Below, one piece after another: positions 35,061-50,220 of a stretch of DNA of 64,000 bases; position 1 is the first letter of the stretch; each line of letters begins with the position of its first letter. The notes beneath the pieces were generated by a model that saw nothing but the letters and a program-made list of their open reading frames with translations, was not told the DNA's origin and searched no databases. The DNA comes from Dicyema japonicum (Eukaryota; Dicyemida; Rhombozoa; Dicyemidae): NCBI GenBank assembly GCA_011109175.1, contig RDEW01000038.1:7616-71615 (forward strand). The letters run 5' to 3'. The position numbers were made by a program, and so were the translations under genes.

Positions 35061-35379
35061 ATGTGCATTATAATAATAAATCCCCTACGTGCCATCGAGT
35101 CGTTGATTGCAAAAAGGAGGGATAGTCGAAAAGAGAGATGGTTGATTGAACACATTTCCATGCAAATCGTAAGAGGAATGCGAACTCAATCACTAGATCC
35201 GCATACTGGCTTATAACACTTTGGAAGTTTAATGAAATGAAAAATTCAAAAGACCATGGTAACACTAAACTCCTCGCTCACCCTCCTTTGAGGCCACACA
35301 AGCACGTATCGGCAGTATAACTGGATGCAGTTACATGGGTATTCCGCTCGGTTCTTACGGATTAGGGATTCCAGAGACA

Positions 35380-35900
35380 TTAAAGATGGGACCTTTCAGG
35401 AAGTCCATCACTCAGTAACCTTAGAAGCCCTTTTCTGGCTAGCTATGATTTTCAAGATTTTATTTAGGAAATGACCTCAAATGCGTAAGAAATGCATGGC
35501 TCAGTTTCAAAAATAGAGTGATTTCCGATCTTCCATAACCTCGATAGACATTTCGGCACGTTAGTCTTCCTTTCGCATTTTGTTACCACATTTTCAATGA
35601 GGCAGAATGACATGTGTATGTCAAAAATCACCCAATGGTTCGTCCGTTTTCCTAGTCTCTTGTCTGATGTGAAAAGAGTTATTATACTTTTCAGTACTGG
35701 CCGACATGCGGTTCTTCAATAACCATTCGTTAAGACGATCCAGGGTTTGTTACAATCTCTAAGTAGCAGTCTGGATGTCCCGATCGCTTAAAGCTATGTC
35801 GATGTCGTCAACATAAGTGAGAAATATATCATTTTCGGTCTCCGGGGTAGTGTTATCGGCCAGTTATTTATTTAAGCTGGGGTTAATTAATTAATAAATA
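35380..35900 (-). pseudogene. LINE RT fragment (family A)
   Basis: Very similar to 1-515 in the same orientation, including GCATGGCTCAGTTTCAAA against GCATGGTTCAATGTATTT and the catalytic region near 35800-35830 (TATGTCGATGTCGTCAACAT). All frames are broken. The right end runs into TTAATTAATTAATAAATAAA, possibly a microsatellite-like 3' tail of another copy. Confidence 0.7.
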
Positions 35901-35944
35901 AATAGACATCGGCCTTGAATAGATTGAATAATAACAACCCTTTC

Positions 35945-36040
35945 ACAAGAACCATAATAATTATATCTTCACATAGGCAGGACACACACTTTAATAGAGT
36001 AAAGAACGGTTATGTAACTAATCGTTGAAAGGGAGGAAAC
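35945..36040 (-). mobile_element. SINE 3' tail copy
   Basis: On the minus strand it matches the tail unit of the 17.4-kb SINE (AACGATTAGTT, AACCGTTCTTTACTC, AAAGTGTGTGTCCTGCCTATG). Only the tail is present. Confidence 0.65.
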
Positions 36041-36169
36041 AAAACAATGTTCTCAACTTTTTTTTATTTTTTGAGTATCGATAAAGAGATAAATACTCTT
36101 ATTTTTTATATTAGTTTAAAGCTGAAAAAATAATGTTTTTATATAATAATTTTCAAATTATTTAAGACT

Positions 36170-36724
36170 ATGCAGTCAGATGATTTGGTCCCCGAAATTG
36201 TTTGCAATAGAAGATGGATTGGGTCAACACTGGTGAGACATATCCACGGCTTATGCAGAGTATCATTTAGTAGTACTATTGGACTTTCTGATTTTGTCGT
36301 TTGTAAAAATTTCCCTTTACTGCATGTCAAATCATCTGAGACGAATGCGACAGAGCGCATAAAGTCTTTCAAGTTGTAAAGGTCCCTTATATAATTTATT
36401 AGGTCGATTGGGGAAGTAATTGTTATTATTGAGGGGAGTTCTAGTCAATTGAGTGAAATTTGCTTTGAAGAAGGCCTTAAAATGGTCAATGTCGACGATG
36501 ATGTTTGTTGTGCTCAATTCCTATCAGAGCTTGTTTCTGTTAGTAAGAGGGCGCTCAACTCCTCTTCTGAGGCGGATCACACTAAATCAGTAGATTCTTC
36601 TGTTCTCTCCCTGCTGACCACTCTCATTGGACGAAAGGCTGCCTCAAAAATACTTTATAAATATTCATGTAGACTTGATATTTATCATAGCTATTCAGCA
36701 GATATCCAATCTTACACAGGCTGA
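36170..36724 (+). CDS. FAAP24: FAAP24 (Fanconi anaemia core complex-associated)
   Basis: Partner of FANCM in recognising stalled forks and interstrand crosslinks. One 27-nt intron (36376-36402) is removed, leaving 528 nt, 175 aa (human about 215). The N-terminal nuclease-like fold starts VPEIVCNRRWIGSTLVRHI and continues SDFVVCKNFPLLHVKSSE; after the intron come SIGEVIVIIEG and CFEEGLKMVNVDDDVCCAQF; the C-terminal helix-hairpin-helix region has LSLLTTLIGRKAASKILYKY. Each block aligns in order with vertebrate FAAP24. The hairpin Gly-x-Gly is reduced to IGRK. I know no close second candidate; FANCM/ERCC4-family relatives lack this spacing. Confidence 0.82.
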
Positions 36725-36827
36725 AATATCTGCTACTATTGGAAATAAAAAATCGCTTATTTTATTAGATTTTTTTGATTATTTGAATTAATTGTTGATT
36801 GTGTTAGTGTATTAATGGATTTGTCTG

Positions 36828-37572
36828 TTATGAGTTGCTTCGGCAGAGGAAACTATGTAAATTTGTGCATACGTCATTCATGAGTCTTTCGTCCTCATCC
36901 AAGTAGTAGCATGGTTTCTTAATGTCTCGCAAACTCGTAATATTCTTGTAGTTGTAGCGCTATTATATCAATTATTTTGAAAACTACAGTAGGTGTGTTG
37001 AGTCCATTTCTCACAGTACCTCTGAATAGTCTGTAGTTGAGCCACCCTCTGAAACCGTCAAACTTCGATAAAAATTTGGCTTCCTCATCGTCCAACACGT
37101 AAACGACCTTTCCACCAAAGTAGGAACACACTTTATTGGCCTTTTCCAGTGTAAGTTGGACATTGAATCCTGTATAGTACTTACTGCTATACAGGGTCCT
37201 GCCATTGCAGTTATTGAATCGTACTGCCATTACATATAAAATACGTTTTCGAAAACAGACTGGTATTGCCTCTCCATTGCAATCCACCGTGTTTTTTTCG
37301 CTGTCGTAGCAAGACTTTTTTTAAAACAATTTACTTACCCCGTCTTTCTTCCAATATTTGCGGTCGGTCATATTACAGTGCATTGTTTGAGAAGTTAATG
37401 TTTTACTGCAAACAGAAACATCCCAGTCATCAGTCAAATCACCATTAATATCTTGGCAAATTTGTGACGCTTGAGAAAATGTTACTTTTACTGGAAAAAT
37501 AAAAGTATTGGAGTTTCCATATCCAGAAAAAAGCAGTACATTCAAAACCAAACAGATTATCACACGTGACAT
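36828..37572 (-). CDS. Secreted C-type lectin-like protein
   Basis: Two introns (37315-37338, 24 nt; 36960-36987, 28 nt) leave 693 nt, 230 aa. The start at 37572 gives a signal peptide (MSRVIICLVLNVLLFSG); an upstream in-frame ATG at 37608 is less fitting. Two lectin-like halves are suggested: FSQASQICQDINGDL, CxxxAIPVCFR, then LTLEKANKVCSYFGGKVVYV, EAKFLSKFDGFRGWLN, and the classical end NDVCTNLHSFLCRS. The paired cysteines and WLN match the C-type lectin fold. No EPN or QPD sugar-binding motif is visible, so calcium-dependent carbohydrate binding is doubtful. No membrane helix follows. Confidence 0.75.
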
Positions 37573-37619
37573 TACTATAGTCAGTTTTATTTCAAAATAT
37601 ATAACCACTGATGCAACAC

Positions 37620-38630
37620 GTTGTGATCAAGTGATTTTTAGCAACCATATGCGTATTCACTCATTGAACTAAAGCAACAACATCAAAGTATATGGGAGAC
37701 AGATGGAATAAACATTTTTACTCCTTATTAAGAGTACGTTCAAGAACTAATATTATAACTAATTATTTAGTTCCTCCGCAAAGCAGAAGATCAGTGTTCA
37801 CTGTCCTATTCAGGTGGCGTATCCAAGGCTTCTTTAACAGAAACTCATAAGTCCAATGTCTCTTGAATCCATTATTTTGTCCATGCCCACGAGAAAAAGG
37901 GAAAAGAGAGGTTAAAAAAGATTAGACATTCTATGGAGGATGAATACAGTTATTGAAACCACATATTTTGGAAGAGCGCTACAAATTTCTTAGCTCGTTT
38001 ACTTCTAGTCAACTAAACCATAGCATATTTTGAGAGAGTCCACCACAACCAAATCTAAACTTTAATATCAGAAATCATACCCATTCATCATTCATTTCTG
38101 AGTATCTCCTTAGGTCTATTAAGTCAGCAAGATAGGAATCCCTTGGCCTTATAGCTAAGATCTGCCTTATAAGCGGTTTCGTGTTAAGCAATTTCTTTGC
38201 CTATAGAAATATAATGCAAAAAATACCTAACAAAATACACTATTTGAAATAAATGTCCCAATCAGATCCCTACCAATCCCGTACTACTCCTGCCTCATTT
38301 GTGTAGATAGTCGGTCTCTACCAAAGTGATTATAATTATGTTCTGACAAATAAATTGTGAATTTAAGGTGTACCTCTATTTTTTAGCCCAACTTCGTGTT
38401 CTTCACAAAAACTGTAGTTTTTTATTACCGTGGAAAATACAGGCCTTTTCCTTGTCTAAAACAAAAATTTTTAAAGAGTTTCTTAAGAATAAATCTGTCA
38501 AGTGGATTAATGTCGCCTCCTAAGTCAAGGTTATTACTGATTTCCTTTAATTTCTTTGATTTTTCTTGAGTTAATCTCACTAGACGCATTTGTTCAGGTT
38601 AAATTAATTAATTTTATTGATTAATTATTA
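37620..38630. other. Gene-free stretch
   Basis: No supported gene. Sequence is moderately AT-rich with short frames only; the left part is upstream of the C-type lectin gene. Confidence 0.45.
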
Positions 38631-38639
38631 AAATTTATA

Positions 38640-40850
38640 GATATATTTTAATATTATCCAATAAAATACTCCCTCCAGTTCCTGCCCCAAAGGAGTCATT
38701 TTCTCGCTGCCAGATGTCGACCATACCAATAACCTGTTGTTATGTGGAGATCTGAACACGAAGCATCCGATGTGTTTCAAAACCAGCCGGAAGACGCCAG
38801 AAGAATCCACTTACTATCGAACCTGAATAATCTAGTGATATTAAACGACCCTATATTCAATACAAAGGCTCCTTACAGAGCAAACGACAGGACGTCCTCG
38901 CCTGATCTTACGCTTGCTTCCTCAATCGTCTCTCTAGCCAATTTGTCAGTGTTTTACTACCATTAACCATAACCCCATTCTCATTACTTTCGAAAGAAGA
39001 GTGTCCATAAAAGAAAGCTTATTTACGCCCAAACTACAAAAACGTCGACTGGTGATTGTTTTCATACTTTGTCGATTACAACTTTTATGGTTTTGACCCA
39101 AACAACTTGAACTCCTTCGATAACGAATTACACTACTTCAACGTGTAGTGTGTGAGGGTATGAGGACTTTTATCAAAAGAAAGCCAATCCATTTCACGAA
39201 GAAGCCTTCCCGGGGATCCGATTCATTTTAGAAGGAAAGACATTGCTTAAAAAACCTATAGATTCAATCTTGGGAAACCAGGATGAGGATTCGTGCCTTA
39301 GATGGAGAGATCAGATACAAGGCCAAGATGAAACAGGATTTCATGTCCACTCTAATCAAACAGTCCTTCCTCACAAGGATTTTGAATACTCTTCGGGGCT
39401 TCACCAACTCTGTGAGGACGCCTCCTTGCGAAGACCTGGAGAAAAAAACTTTTTAAATGAGATCATGAAGGTTTATTCTTCCGTGAGTTTTATCCCTCAC
39501 CAGAAAATTGAGGGTCCTTCCAATTCTTCCATCAAACCTAAACGTAACGCAACCACAAATAATTTTTCTATGGATGACGAGCGGAAGACTATTCAAAACC
39601 AAAAATCGTCCTATTCCAGAGATCGAGATGGAATCCCTACAATAGTATTGAAGAAAAATGGCCTTTATGATATCATATCCCCACCTGAAATTTCAACCTC
39701 TCCATCAGCAGGAACTCTACCTCCTATGGAAATTATCTGATATACGACCAATTTTACAACCAGGACGGCTGAAGGACTCATTGGCCTCTTACAATATCTC
39801 TTCTGTGTGCCTCTTCCAAAATTCTAGAAAAACTCATTCTCTCTATCAGATTAAACCTTCCGGACGTATCCTTCCAACATGATTTTAAGAAGGGTCACTC
39901 TACAACTACTCACCTTACATGTTTAACGAAATTCATCAAGAAGGGCCTAAAATGCAAACCTCAGCATCAGAAGACCCTTATGTACTCCATTGATATACGG
40001 GAGGCTTTTGACTCGATTCCGAGGAAATTACTCACTAAGAAGATTTTTGGCTGTAACATTCCAAACAATTTGAAAATTTAGTTTGCAGGCTTTTTCAACT
40101 GACGTAGAATTAGAGTAATTTCATATTCCACATTTTTTGTCACTAATTTTTTACCTAATGAGGTCCCACAAGAATCCCTATTTTCACCCATTCTCTTCAA
40201 CTTCCTTATGAGCGATGTGCCTTCCCATAGAAGCAAGAACACTCTTGTCCTTGCTTATGCTGACGACATAATCTTGGCAACAAGAGACAAGTGTGTTCAT
40301 ACAACGGGTACCGGCTAACAGATTTACTGGACAACCTGAGCTGTTGACCCGTGAGGGACCTATTAAATAAATCCTGAAAAGTCTGCACAATGATTTTTAC
40401 TTCAAATAGCAAAATCGGCACCTTTTTTACCCTTCATGAATGTCAATCCCCTCCACGAAGTCTGTCAAAATACTAGGAATGACATATGACCCCCTAATGG
40501 CTTTCAGGAAGCATGTCAGCAACGTCGCTAAATTTTGTAAAAACACTTCTTGGATACTACAAAGGTTGTTTCTACTAAACATTAAGCCAACTTTATACGC
40601 TATACACACAACCCACAATCAGCTACTGTTGTGCGGCATGAGGCACAAATATCCTATAAGTCAATGTCTTCCAAGTAAGCGTCATACAAAGGTTCTCCCC
40701 GCAGTTACTAATGCCAACTCCGTTCGAGGAATTGTGAGGAGAATGGGAGCCCGAATGAAATCTCCAAAAATTAGAAAAGTGCGTCGGTTCTTGGGAGGAA
40801 CACCGAGAAAGGATGAGACGGCTGCCTAATGAGGCCGGGTTCACCCACGG
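38640..40850 (+). pseudogene. Non-LTR retrotransposon (EN + RT), broken
   Basis: In order on the plus strand: endonuclease pieces (NLLLCGDLNTKHP at about 38730, then SSPDLTLASSIVS at 38900), a linker ORF (39243-39740), and RT motifs IDIREAFDSIPRK at about 39990, GVPQ(E)S-type near 40160 and LAYADDIILATRD at about 40250, then the post-catalytic region to 40830. Several frame changes and stops make it dead. It carries the DLTLAS sequence typical of APE endonuclease C-termini. Confidence 0.82.
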
Positions 40851-40859
40851 CCACCTATT

Positions 40860-41620
40860 CCCTCTTATTTTGTCGTTGATTCTTGGTTTTAAATAAATAG
40901 GAATATGAGATAATGTATCTTGAGTTCATCATTTAATCCATTCACATAAAAAGAATGGTGAACGACAGAAGATGAAGGCATTCCGTGCGATGTGGGTTCA
41001 TCACCACCTCAGCCTTCAGAACATTAAACTTAATCAAAATATTTTCAAATTTTCTTAGGTAATTACAAATGAAAGTAGAAAAGAGACCGTCTTTGACCGA
41101 AGACTCTGCTCGACAACGGGCTGTACATAGAATCTGGTGGAGAGGTTGTCATATTTTTTTACGCGGAACCAGCAAGTCTCGACTGGGAGAAGGTATCGGT
41201 ACAGGGCCCATCCTAAATCAAGCATTTCCTCCAAGAGAAGGAGAAAATTAATATTAAAAGATTTCCGAATCTATTTGAATATTATCGATTACTTTTAACA
41301 ATAAACAACATCTTTTCAATTATTAATTAGCTCTTTCATGAGAGCACATGCAGCAAAAAAACAATTTTAGACATCAATCTCTTCTACACAGCTCTGTTGT
41401 TAGCTAGAACTCTCAATGAGTCCAGGTCGTCAGGGGCTTTCAGTTGTAGTTTTATGTTATTCAGGTCCTTTTGAAAGACGACTAGAAATGTTACCTTAGG
41501 CTTTCTGCGGAAAACAGCACTCTTGACAAACAAAGTATTTTCAATTATTAGCACGTTTAATTGTTTTATTTAAATTATATTTATTTAAATAAAATATTAT
41601 ATAGTTTCATGTGTGGCATA
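40860..41620. other. Gene-free stretch
   Basis: AT-rich sequence between a dead LINE and the next gene. A 60-codon frame at 41069-41251 has no recognisable family. Confidence 0.4.
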
Positions 41621-41627
41621 AATTGCT

Positions 41628-42194
41628 ATGGGATATAAGTCTGCAATGATTGGTCCAGTTCACCACAACAAGGAACGCCACAAACGAAAGGATTACTACA
41701 CCCATGTTTTAGTCTCCCATTACAAGATCAAAAAGGAGGTATGGAATGATTTTTTCAATTAACAGGGAAAGCCTCGTTTTAAGGTAAAGAAAGGAAATAA
41801 TGGAACAGGCTATGCTAACCTTATAAGGTCTAATTGTAAGCACTTTGTTGTTATCCAAGTCACTTCAAGCAACTATGCTATCATGGATTTGGAAAAATCT
41901 ACACCCCCTTCGTCTAATCAGACTGAGCAAGTGAGTGATGCTGTCTTCATCCGTCGTCACTCTTCTATTGAGAAAACTGAACGAAGACAGAATTGGTTGT
42001 ACGTGTTTGGTCATCATAGGCTTGACTCCAAATACTACGCCAGCCCGTCTAAACTTTCTAAACTTGAGAATTCGACCTTCCTTCCTCCTCTTGGCGACGC
42101 TTCGCAAATATGCACGTCCTCGTCACTTCCGCCCGTGATTTTTTTCGGCTGTACAATGCGGGAGTCCCTTCCAGTTATTGACAAATTATTTTGA
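41628..42194 (+). CDS. Unidentified 179-aa protein
   Basis: One 27-nt GT-AG intron (41739-41765), which contains an in-frame stop, leaves exactly 180 codons including TGA. The N-terminal half is basic (KERHKRKDYYTHVLVSHYK, then FKVKKGNNGTGYANLIRS) and the middle has QNWLYVFGHHRLDSKYYASP; the C-terminus ends PVIDKLF. No family recognised. The intact frame and spliced structure argue for a real gene. A segment of it (41930-42050) recurs as broken copies at 43464-43575 and 50765-50860. It lies 240 bp upstream of the zinc-finger gene on the same strand. Confidence 0.6.
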
Positions 42195-42432
42195 ATTTAT
42201 ACTTTGTTTTGTAAATTTTTATATTTTTGATGAATAAATTAATTGGGAAATTAAGTTTTTAATTTAAAATGTGAAATAAAAAAATTTGCGGTCATAAAGT
42301 TATGTCTCTTTCATCTTGTTCGAATGTTTGCGATGGTTTTAGTAATTTGTTATATGACCAGATATTTTGATCTGTGGTGGGTGCTATTCCCGTTTCCTTT
42401 TCAGGGATATAAACACTTTCATTCATCATAAA

Positions 42433-43217
42433 ATGAACTGCCTTAAAACTTGTCATCCTTCAGCTGTTGATATTAATGAACAGTTATCCGTGTACATACC
42501 ATCCGATGTCTCTACACAGCAGGTTTTACCAATAGTTCACGTGTAGGTCAGTTCTAATCAACAATCTACCCCTCACTTAAATTTGCAACCCACTAGTTCA
42601 AGTTCTCCCCCCGAATGTTCTACTCACATTCCAATACCACAATCTTCCAGTCCTACCAACGTGTCTTCGTGCCAAAATAACCAGACCATTCCTTCAACGT
42701 CATTTACACCTGAGAATATCACATCTCTCTACACTGATTCAATCGCATCTTCGAAATATGAAGACAGTGTCCGTCCTTCGCTTCGTCAGCATGACATCAT
42801 GAACATCCTTAATCGCAATGATGAGACCACTTTCTTTCCCACTGTCGTAATGCGGCCTAAAAAGTCTTTCATTTGCAGATGGTGCAACTCGAGTTTCAAT
42901 CAGAAGATTCATTTACAAAAGCACGAGTATAAGCACACGGGTTTGATTTTACTAATATGCCAGGCGATAAGCCCTATAAGTGCGTGGAGTGTGACTACTC
43001 AACCGTCGAAAGGTCTCATCTTCGAGTACATACTCGTGTGCACACTGGTGAGAAGCCATTCAAGTGCAATTCTTGCAATTATGCCACAACTCAGAAGGGA
43101 ACTCTCAAGGTGCATCTACGAAATAGGCATGGAGCTCCAATTTATGAATGCGACAAGTGCGAGCACAAATTCTACTTCAACTACCAGCTCTCGACACATC
43201 TGCAGAACCACGTCTAG
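42433..43217 (+). CDS. C2H2 zinc-finger protein, four fingers
   Basis: A probable DNA-binding regulator. Two introns (42523-42546, 24 nt; 42941-42963, 23 nt) leave 738 nt, 245 aa. The first third is Ser/Thr/Pro-rich. Four C2H2 fingers end the protein: FICRWCNSSFNQKIHLQKH, YKCVECDYSTVERSHLRVH, FKCNSCNYATTQKGTLKVH and YECDKCEHKFYFNYQLSTH; the linker TGEKPF lies between the second and third. The second intron falls inside the first linker (HTG|DKPYKC) and is needed to keep the array in frame. Fingers 2 and 3 look like the CxxCxYxT type seen in hunchback/REST-like proteins; orthology cannot be settled by eye. Confidence 0.88.
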
Positions 43218-43354
43218 ACGTAGAATATTTATTTATTTACTCTACTTAACTCACATGGACTTTATTTCAATTGAAATTCACTTATTTGCATTTGAAATCG
43301 ATAACTCATCATATGAGGCAATAGAAAAATTACCGCATTTCATTCTTTAATTTA

Positions 43355-43575
43355 TTTGTCACGTGCTATGATAGTGCACCTACTTAGATATAGGCTTAGT
43401 TTAGATATTGTTCCAAGTGGGACATTTTGTTATTAAAATACAGACTTTCCTTCACCTAATGGACACGTGAGCTATACTGTCTGTTATTGAGAAAACTGAA
43501 CAAAGATAGAACTGGTTGCATGTGTATGGCCATCATAGGATATAGTCTAAATACTACCTCACTCCGTGTGGGGAC
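43355..43575 (+). repeat. Duplicated segment, copy 1
   Basis: About 200 bp starting GTCACGTGCTATGATAGTGC, through CACCTAATGGACACGTGAGC and CTATTGAGAAAACTGAACAA. Nearly the same as 50630-50850. Its right part resembles an exon region of the gene at 41628-42194, with stops. Confidence 0.8.
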
Positions 43576-44109
43576 TAGGTGATTCACATAATTTTTGGTC
43601 GATGAAAGAATTGACATTAAGCTGATTGGACAATTTTTAGAATTCCGCAAGAAATAATCTCGAGAACCGAACATGAAACTACATGATAGCAATTTTTATG
43701 AAAATTAGAAGAGCACCAATATGCTGCAGAAAGGTAAAGCAAGTTATCTGAAAAATTCCAGTACCTTTGTTTAAGTTTTGCGCTTTGCTGTCAATTTAAA
43801 TTTTGCGCTTTGATGGTAACCTATTGGGCATGTGAATGATCATTGTCATAATTATGGGTCAATTAATTCATAGAATCAGTTAAATAAACCTTTTTGAGTT
43901 AATTTTTGAATCCAACAAGTTAAGAAATTAAAAAAACGGAATTAACACGTTTTACGTGGTAATATAAATCAACCTAACTATTTAGAGACAGAGGTTTGGT
44001 AAAAAATAGATAATAAGCACGTGAACCACAGTTCTTTTAGCCCATACACAATATTAAATGTCTGTCTTTTCCACACTGCTGTCAACCAGTTATATGATAG
44101 AATCCAGAC

Positions 44110-45115
44110 CTTTTGAATTTTTAATAATAATATTCCAAAGACCAAGTGTAAAACCAGACTAACTAACTCCTTGATCCTGACGCGTTCCAGCGATTACATA
44201 ACTTTTCAGGTAACGAAATTGACTCCCGGTGCAAAGAATAGTTAGATACTTTAGAATACCGACCAAGCACTAGGCGTCTTCTTAGTAAGTTGGATCCAAT
44301 GATGCCATCAGAATAAAGGAAAATAAATTTTTAACCAATTAGCCACATAGAACCAAGTGGCACCACATAGTTTGAGGTTTTCAAATGCGGTAAGAATGTT
44401 GGATGAAAATAATTGAACAATTAGATTACACCACAATTAAAATTATTATTTAATAATAAATAAAATTATTCCAAAGACCAAGTGTCGACCTATCTAAAAC
44501 ATTTGATTGGCCAAAAACATTGAAAAATCATACCTGAAGACTCACAAAGCCTGAAATGGAAAGTCTGAACTCCTTTCATAGAATGCAGCTCAGATACATT
44601 CTAAAAATTTCCTGGCCAAAGCACATATCAAACAAACACCTTTATTCCCATTCGATATCCACCCATTGGACGGAGAAATAAGAAATAACAGATGGGGCTT
44701 ATTTGGTCACATTCTAAGAATGGACAGGAATACTCTCGCTAATCTCGCGATGGAGCACCATTATGTTCCTCATCCGGGATCGACTTTCCGGGAAGACCAC
44801 GAATTACTCTACCAACCCATCTACATCAAGATTTTACTTCGATTGGGAAAGGGTTGACGTCGGCAGATGATCTTGAGCACCAGAGGGACCTATCGAGGAA
44901 CAGAGGGAATTGGAAGCGATTAACAAAACGCATCCAGGAGAGGGTGGCACAAGCGAGATAACTTTACTTCCGGTGGAAAAAATATCTGGATCCTTTTTTA
45001 TGCCGACCAGACATTGGGCGTCTCCTTACTAAGGTGGATCCAATGACACCATGAGAGGAAAGGAAAATAATTTTTTAACTAACTAACCACATACCACTAC
45101 ATGGCACACTTGTCT
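44110..45115 (+). repeat. LINE family C tail flanked by two interspersed-repeat copies
   Basis: A copy of the 4.94-kb repeat family (44110-44370) is followed by a family C RT C-terminus (44500-44950, with NNRWGLFGHILRMDR and the end block RGNWKRLTKRIQERVAQAR) and a second repeat copy (44980-45115). The order RT C-terminus then repeat suggests the repeat is the 3' untranslated region of that LINE. No frame is intact. Confidence 0.65.
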
Positions 45116-45465
45116 AGATATTAGAAGGTCACTCTGTTTCCGTGACCATGGGAACCCTTCAACCGATGAGCATGTCTCACTGCCATATACAGCAACTCGC
45201 ACTTTATTCAGGATGTCCGTCCTTGTCGGTCTAAAATCACTTAGTTGATGAAGGAATTCTTTTCTTTTTTACCCAGTGATCCTAGCCAATCAATAATACT
45301 TTGACCGACCAATCATCTCCACGGTGTGACGTGCCTCGTTCTTTCACTGATTAACAACTGAGAATAATGTCTTGAAAGCAGAAGATAAAATAGAATGTTT
45401 CCCATTCAAGCTCTTCACATTTAATCAAAAACCTGGTCGATGATGATACTTTGAGATGACTTAGA

Positions 45466-47611
45466 ATGATAAATTTTTTTTACAAAAGACGAAGATTGCT
45501 TGCCAGTCTCGATAAGAACCAATTTTCGATGTGGTTCACCTTCACGTGGAGAAAATTGGATGCCTGTATTAAACTGGCAACTAAAAGAACCACTTCTATT
45601 CCCCTGTCAACCTATTCACCGACCTCTGGGAAGTCGGACTGGATGATGGCGGCTATTGAGCTGACGCGTAGCTTTCGCTCCCAAAGATCGGATTGACTAC
45701 TCTTAATCCTAGCTGGGGACATCGAACAGAATTCCGGGTCCCATAAAACGGGAAATTCCTCAATATCATGCAATTCAACATAAATGGCCTCACACACAAA
45801 TCAAATGAACTTTTTGCATTTCTAACTAATCACAAAATTGATTTTTTCATGCTACAGGAAACGAAAATATCAAAAAAGTCAACGCTTCCACACTACAAAG
45901 ACTACTCAATTGTCCGCCGTGATCGACCAAATTCAAACAGAGGAGGCGGTTTTCTCATACTAATACACAAATCTATTCCATTCTCCGATACTTCCGCTCA
46001 GACACAAGCTCTGTTTGAAGATGACGATCACATCAAACTTACTTCCGTCTTGGTGAAAATAAACCACACAAGGTATACATTTGTAAATATTTACATCAAG
46101 TCCCAGATGAAACATTACTCCCCAAAACTAACCGAATTGCAAAAGATTGAAAATGTGATAATCTGCGGAGACCTAAATGCAAAAGATCCTCTCTGGCTAA
46201 TCGGCCAAAAGAGTAATGAGAGGGGGTTTCAGGTCTTCTCTCAACTAGAATCCCCCAAAACGACTATCCTCGCATCGATCGACCTAACCAAGGCGTTCGA
46301 TCAACATCAAGGCGCGTGCTAAGTAACAAAATTCTTACATCTCAAATTCCTTGGCTAAAAAATTTCCTCTCTGGAAGAATTGGTCGAGCTGAAATTATGT
46401 CATGTCTATCTCACTACAGACTCCTTCCAAATGGAGTTCCCCAAGGCTCCGTTTTGTCACCCACCTTATTCAACTTACACCTAAGCGACATTCCAATCAA
46501 TTCCAAGACACTTCTCCTATTTTATGCGGATGACATGATTGTTGCCTCTAAAGACATAGATGTTAACGAAGCAACAAAAAATGTTCAGATCCATTTGAAC
46601 ACTCATAAAGAGTGGCTTGGATCAAACCACCTATCCCCCTCTCCATCGAAATACACTGTCACTGTATTCACGTCCAACCGCCGCCAACTAAATTTTCAAC
46701 CAATTTTAACAATTCATGGACAATTACTCACTGGTACGAAACATCCCAAAATACTTGCAGTTATTTATGACCAACTACTAGCTTTCTCTAAACATGTGGA
46801 GGAACAATGTACAAAGGCCTCTCACAAGATCAACATACTTAAAACTGTGTCAAGTCATTCCTTTGGACAAAGCAAAGAAGCCTTAACCATCATAAACAAT
46901 TCATTTGAACAACTATTAACTATGCAAGCCCTTGCAGTCAACCTCTGCCTCTCTTACTTTTATTGACAAATAACAAAAAGTACAAAACATCGCGCTCAGG
47001 ATAATTACTGGATGTCTCAGATCAACTCGTGTCGATCATCTAGATTCTTCCAATTGGAGACCATCTGGAAATGAGAGCCCTGCATTTCCTCTCCCAAGCT
47101 TACAGTCTAGAACATCCCTGCCACTCCCATGCAAGCCGCAAAACAAAAGAAAAGTTATTATGACAACCAGTGACCTGTCTCGAATGATATCATCCATTCT
47201 TTCCATCCCCAATAACAGGAGACGTCTGAAACAGATACACGATTTTGCTTCTACGAGAAGCATCCGAAGACTCGGAGACAATAAAATATTACAGCGACCC
47301 CCTCTTCAAATAGACCAATCAGAATCCTCTCTTTCAAGGGACGTTCGAGTAACCCTGGCTCGTCTACAATGTGGGCACCACCCATATCTACCAGTATATG
47401 ATGTACTCTGTTTTTTTGCAACCTCCACGCGCTGACAACAAATCACCTATTTCAATGTCATGAATTGGCACAATACTTCTCCACAATGCCGGAACTGACC
47501 GATCTATGGGAACGACCAACATCTGCTGCGTACTACTTAATAGCTGCTGACCTCCTACAAGTTAGTGAGGCTGGGGTTACGTAATTAACTAACTAACTAC
47601 CTAACTAACAA
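45466..47611 (+). pseudogene. Non-LTR retrotransposon (family B), best copy, internally deleted
   Basis: The best-preserved family B copy. Endonuclease at 45768-46240 (NINGLTHKSNELFAFLTNH, FFMLQETKISK, VIICGDLNAKDPLW), then an abrupt jump at about 46250 to RT motif A (ILASIDLTKAFDQHQ), RT palm at 46316-46966 (PNGVPQGSVLSPTLF, LLFYADDMIVASKD) and a C-terminal region to a stop near 47580 (LTDLWERPTSAAYYLIAAD). The endonuclease C-terminus and RT fingers are missing. A (TAAC)n-like run, 47583-47611, forms the 3' end. The short open frames are each long enough to suggest a fairly recent copy. Confidence 0.88.
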
Positions 47612-47681
47612 GAACCACGGAAAAAATCGATTAATATGTCTACTCAGTGATTCAAGGAATTGTGGGATCGGATTTGCTACC

Positions 47682-47689
47682 CATTAGAG
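47682..47689 (+). repeat. hAT target-site duplication, left (CATTAGAG)
   Basis: CATTAGAG directly before the left terminal inverted repeat, repeated exactly at 50221-50228. Eight bp is the hAT target-duplication length. Confidence 0.95.
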
Positions 47690-50220
<2,531 letters not shown>

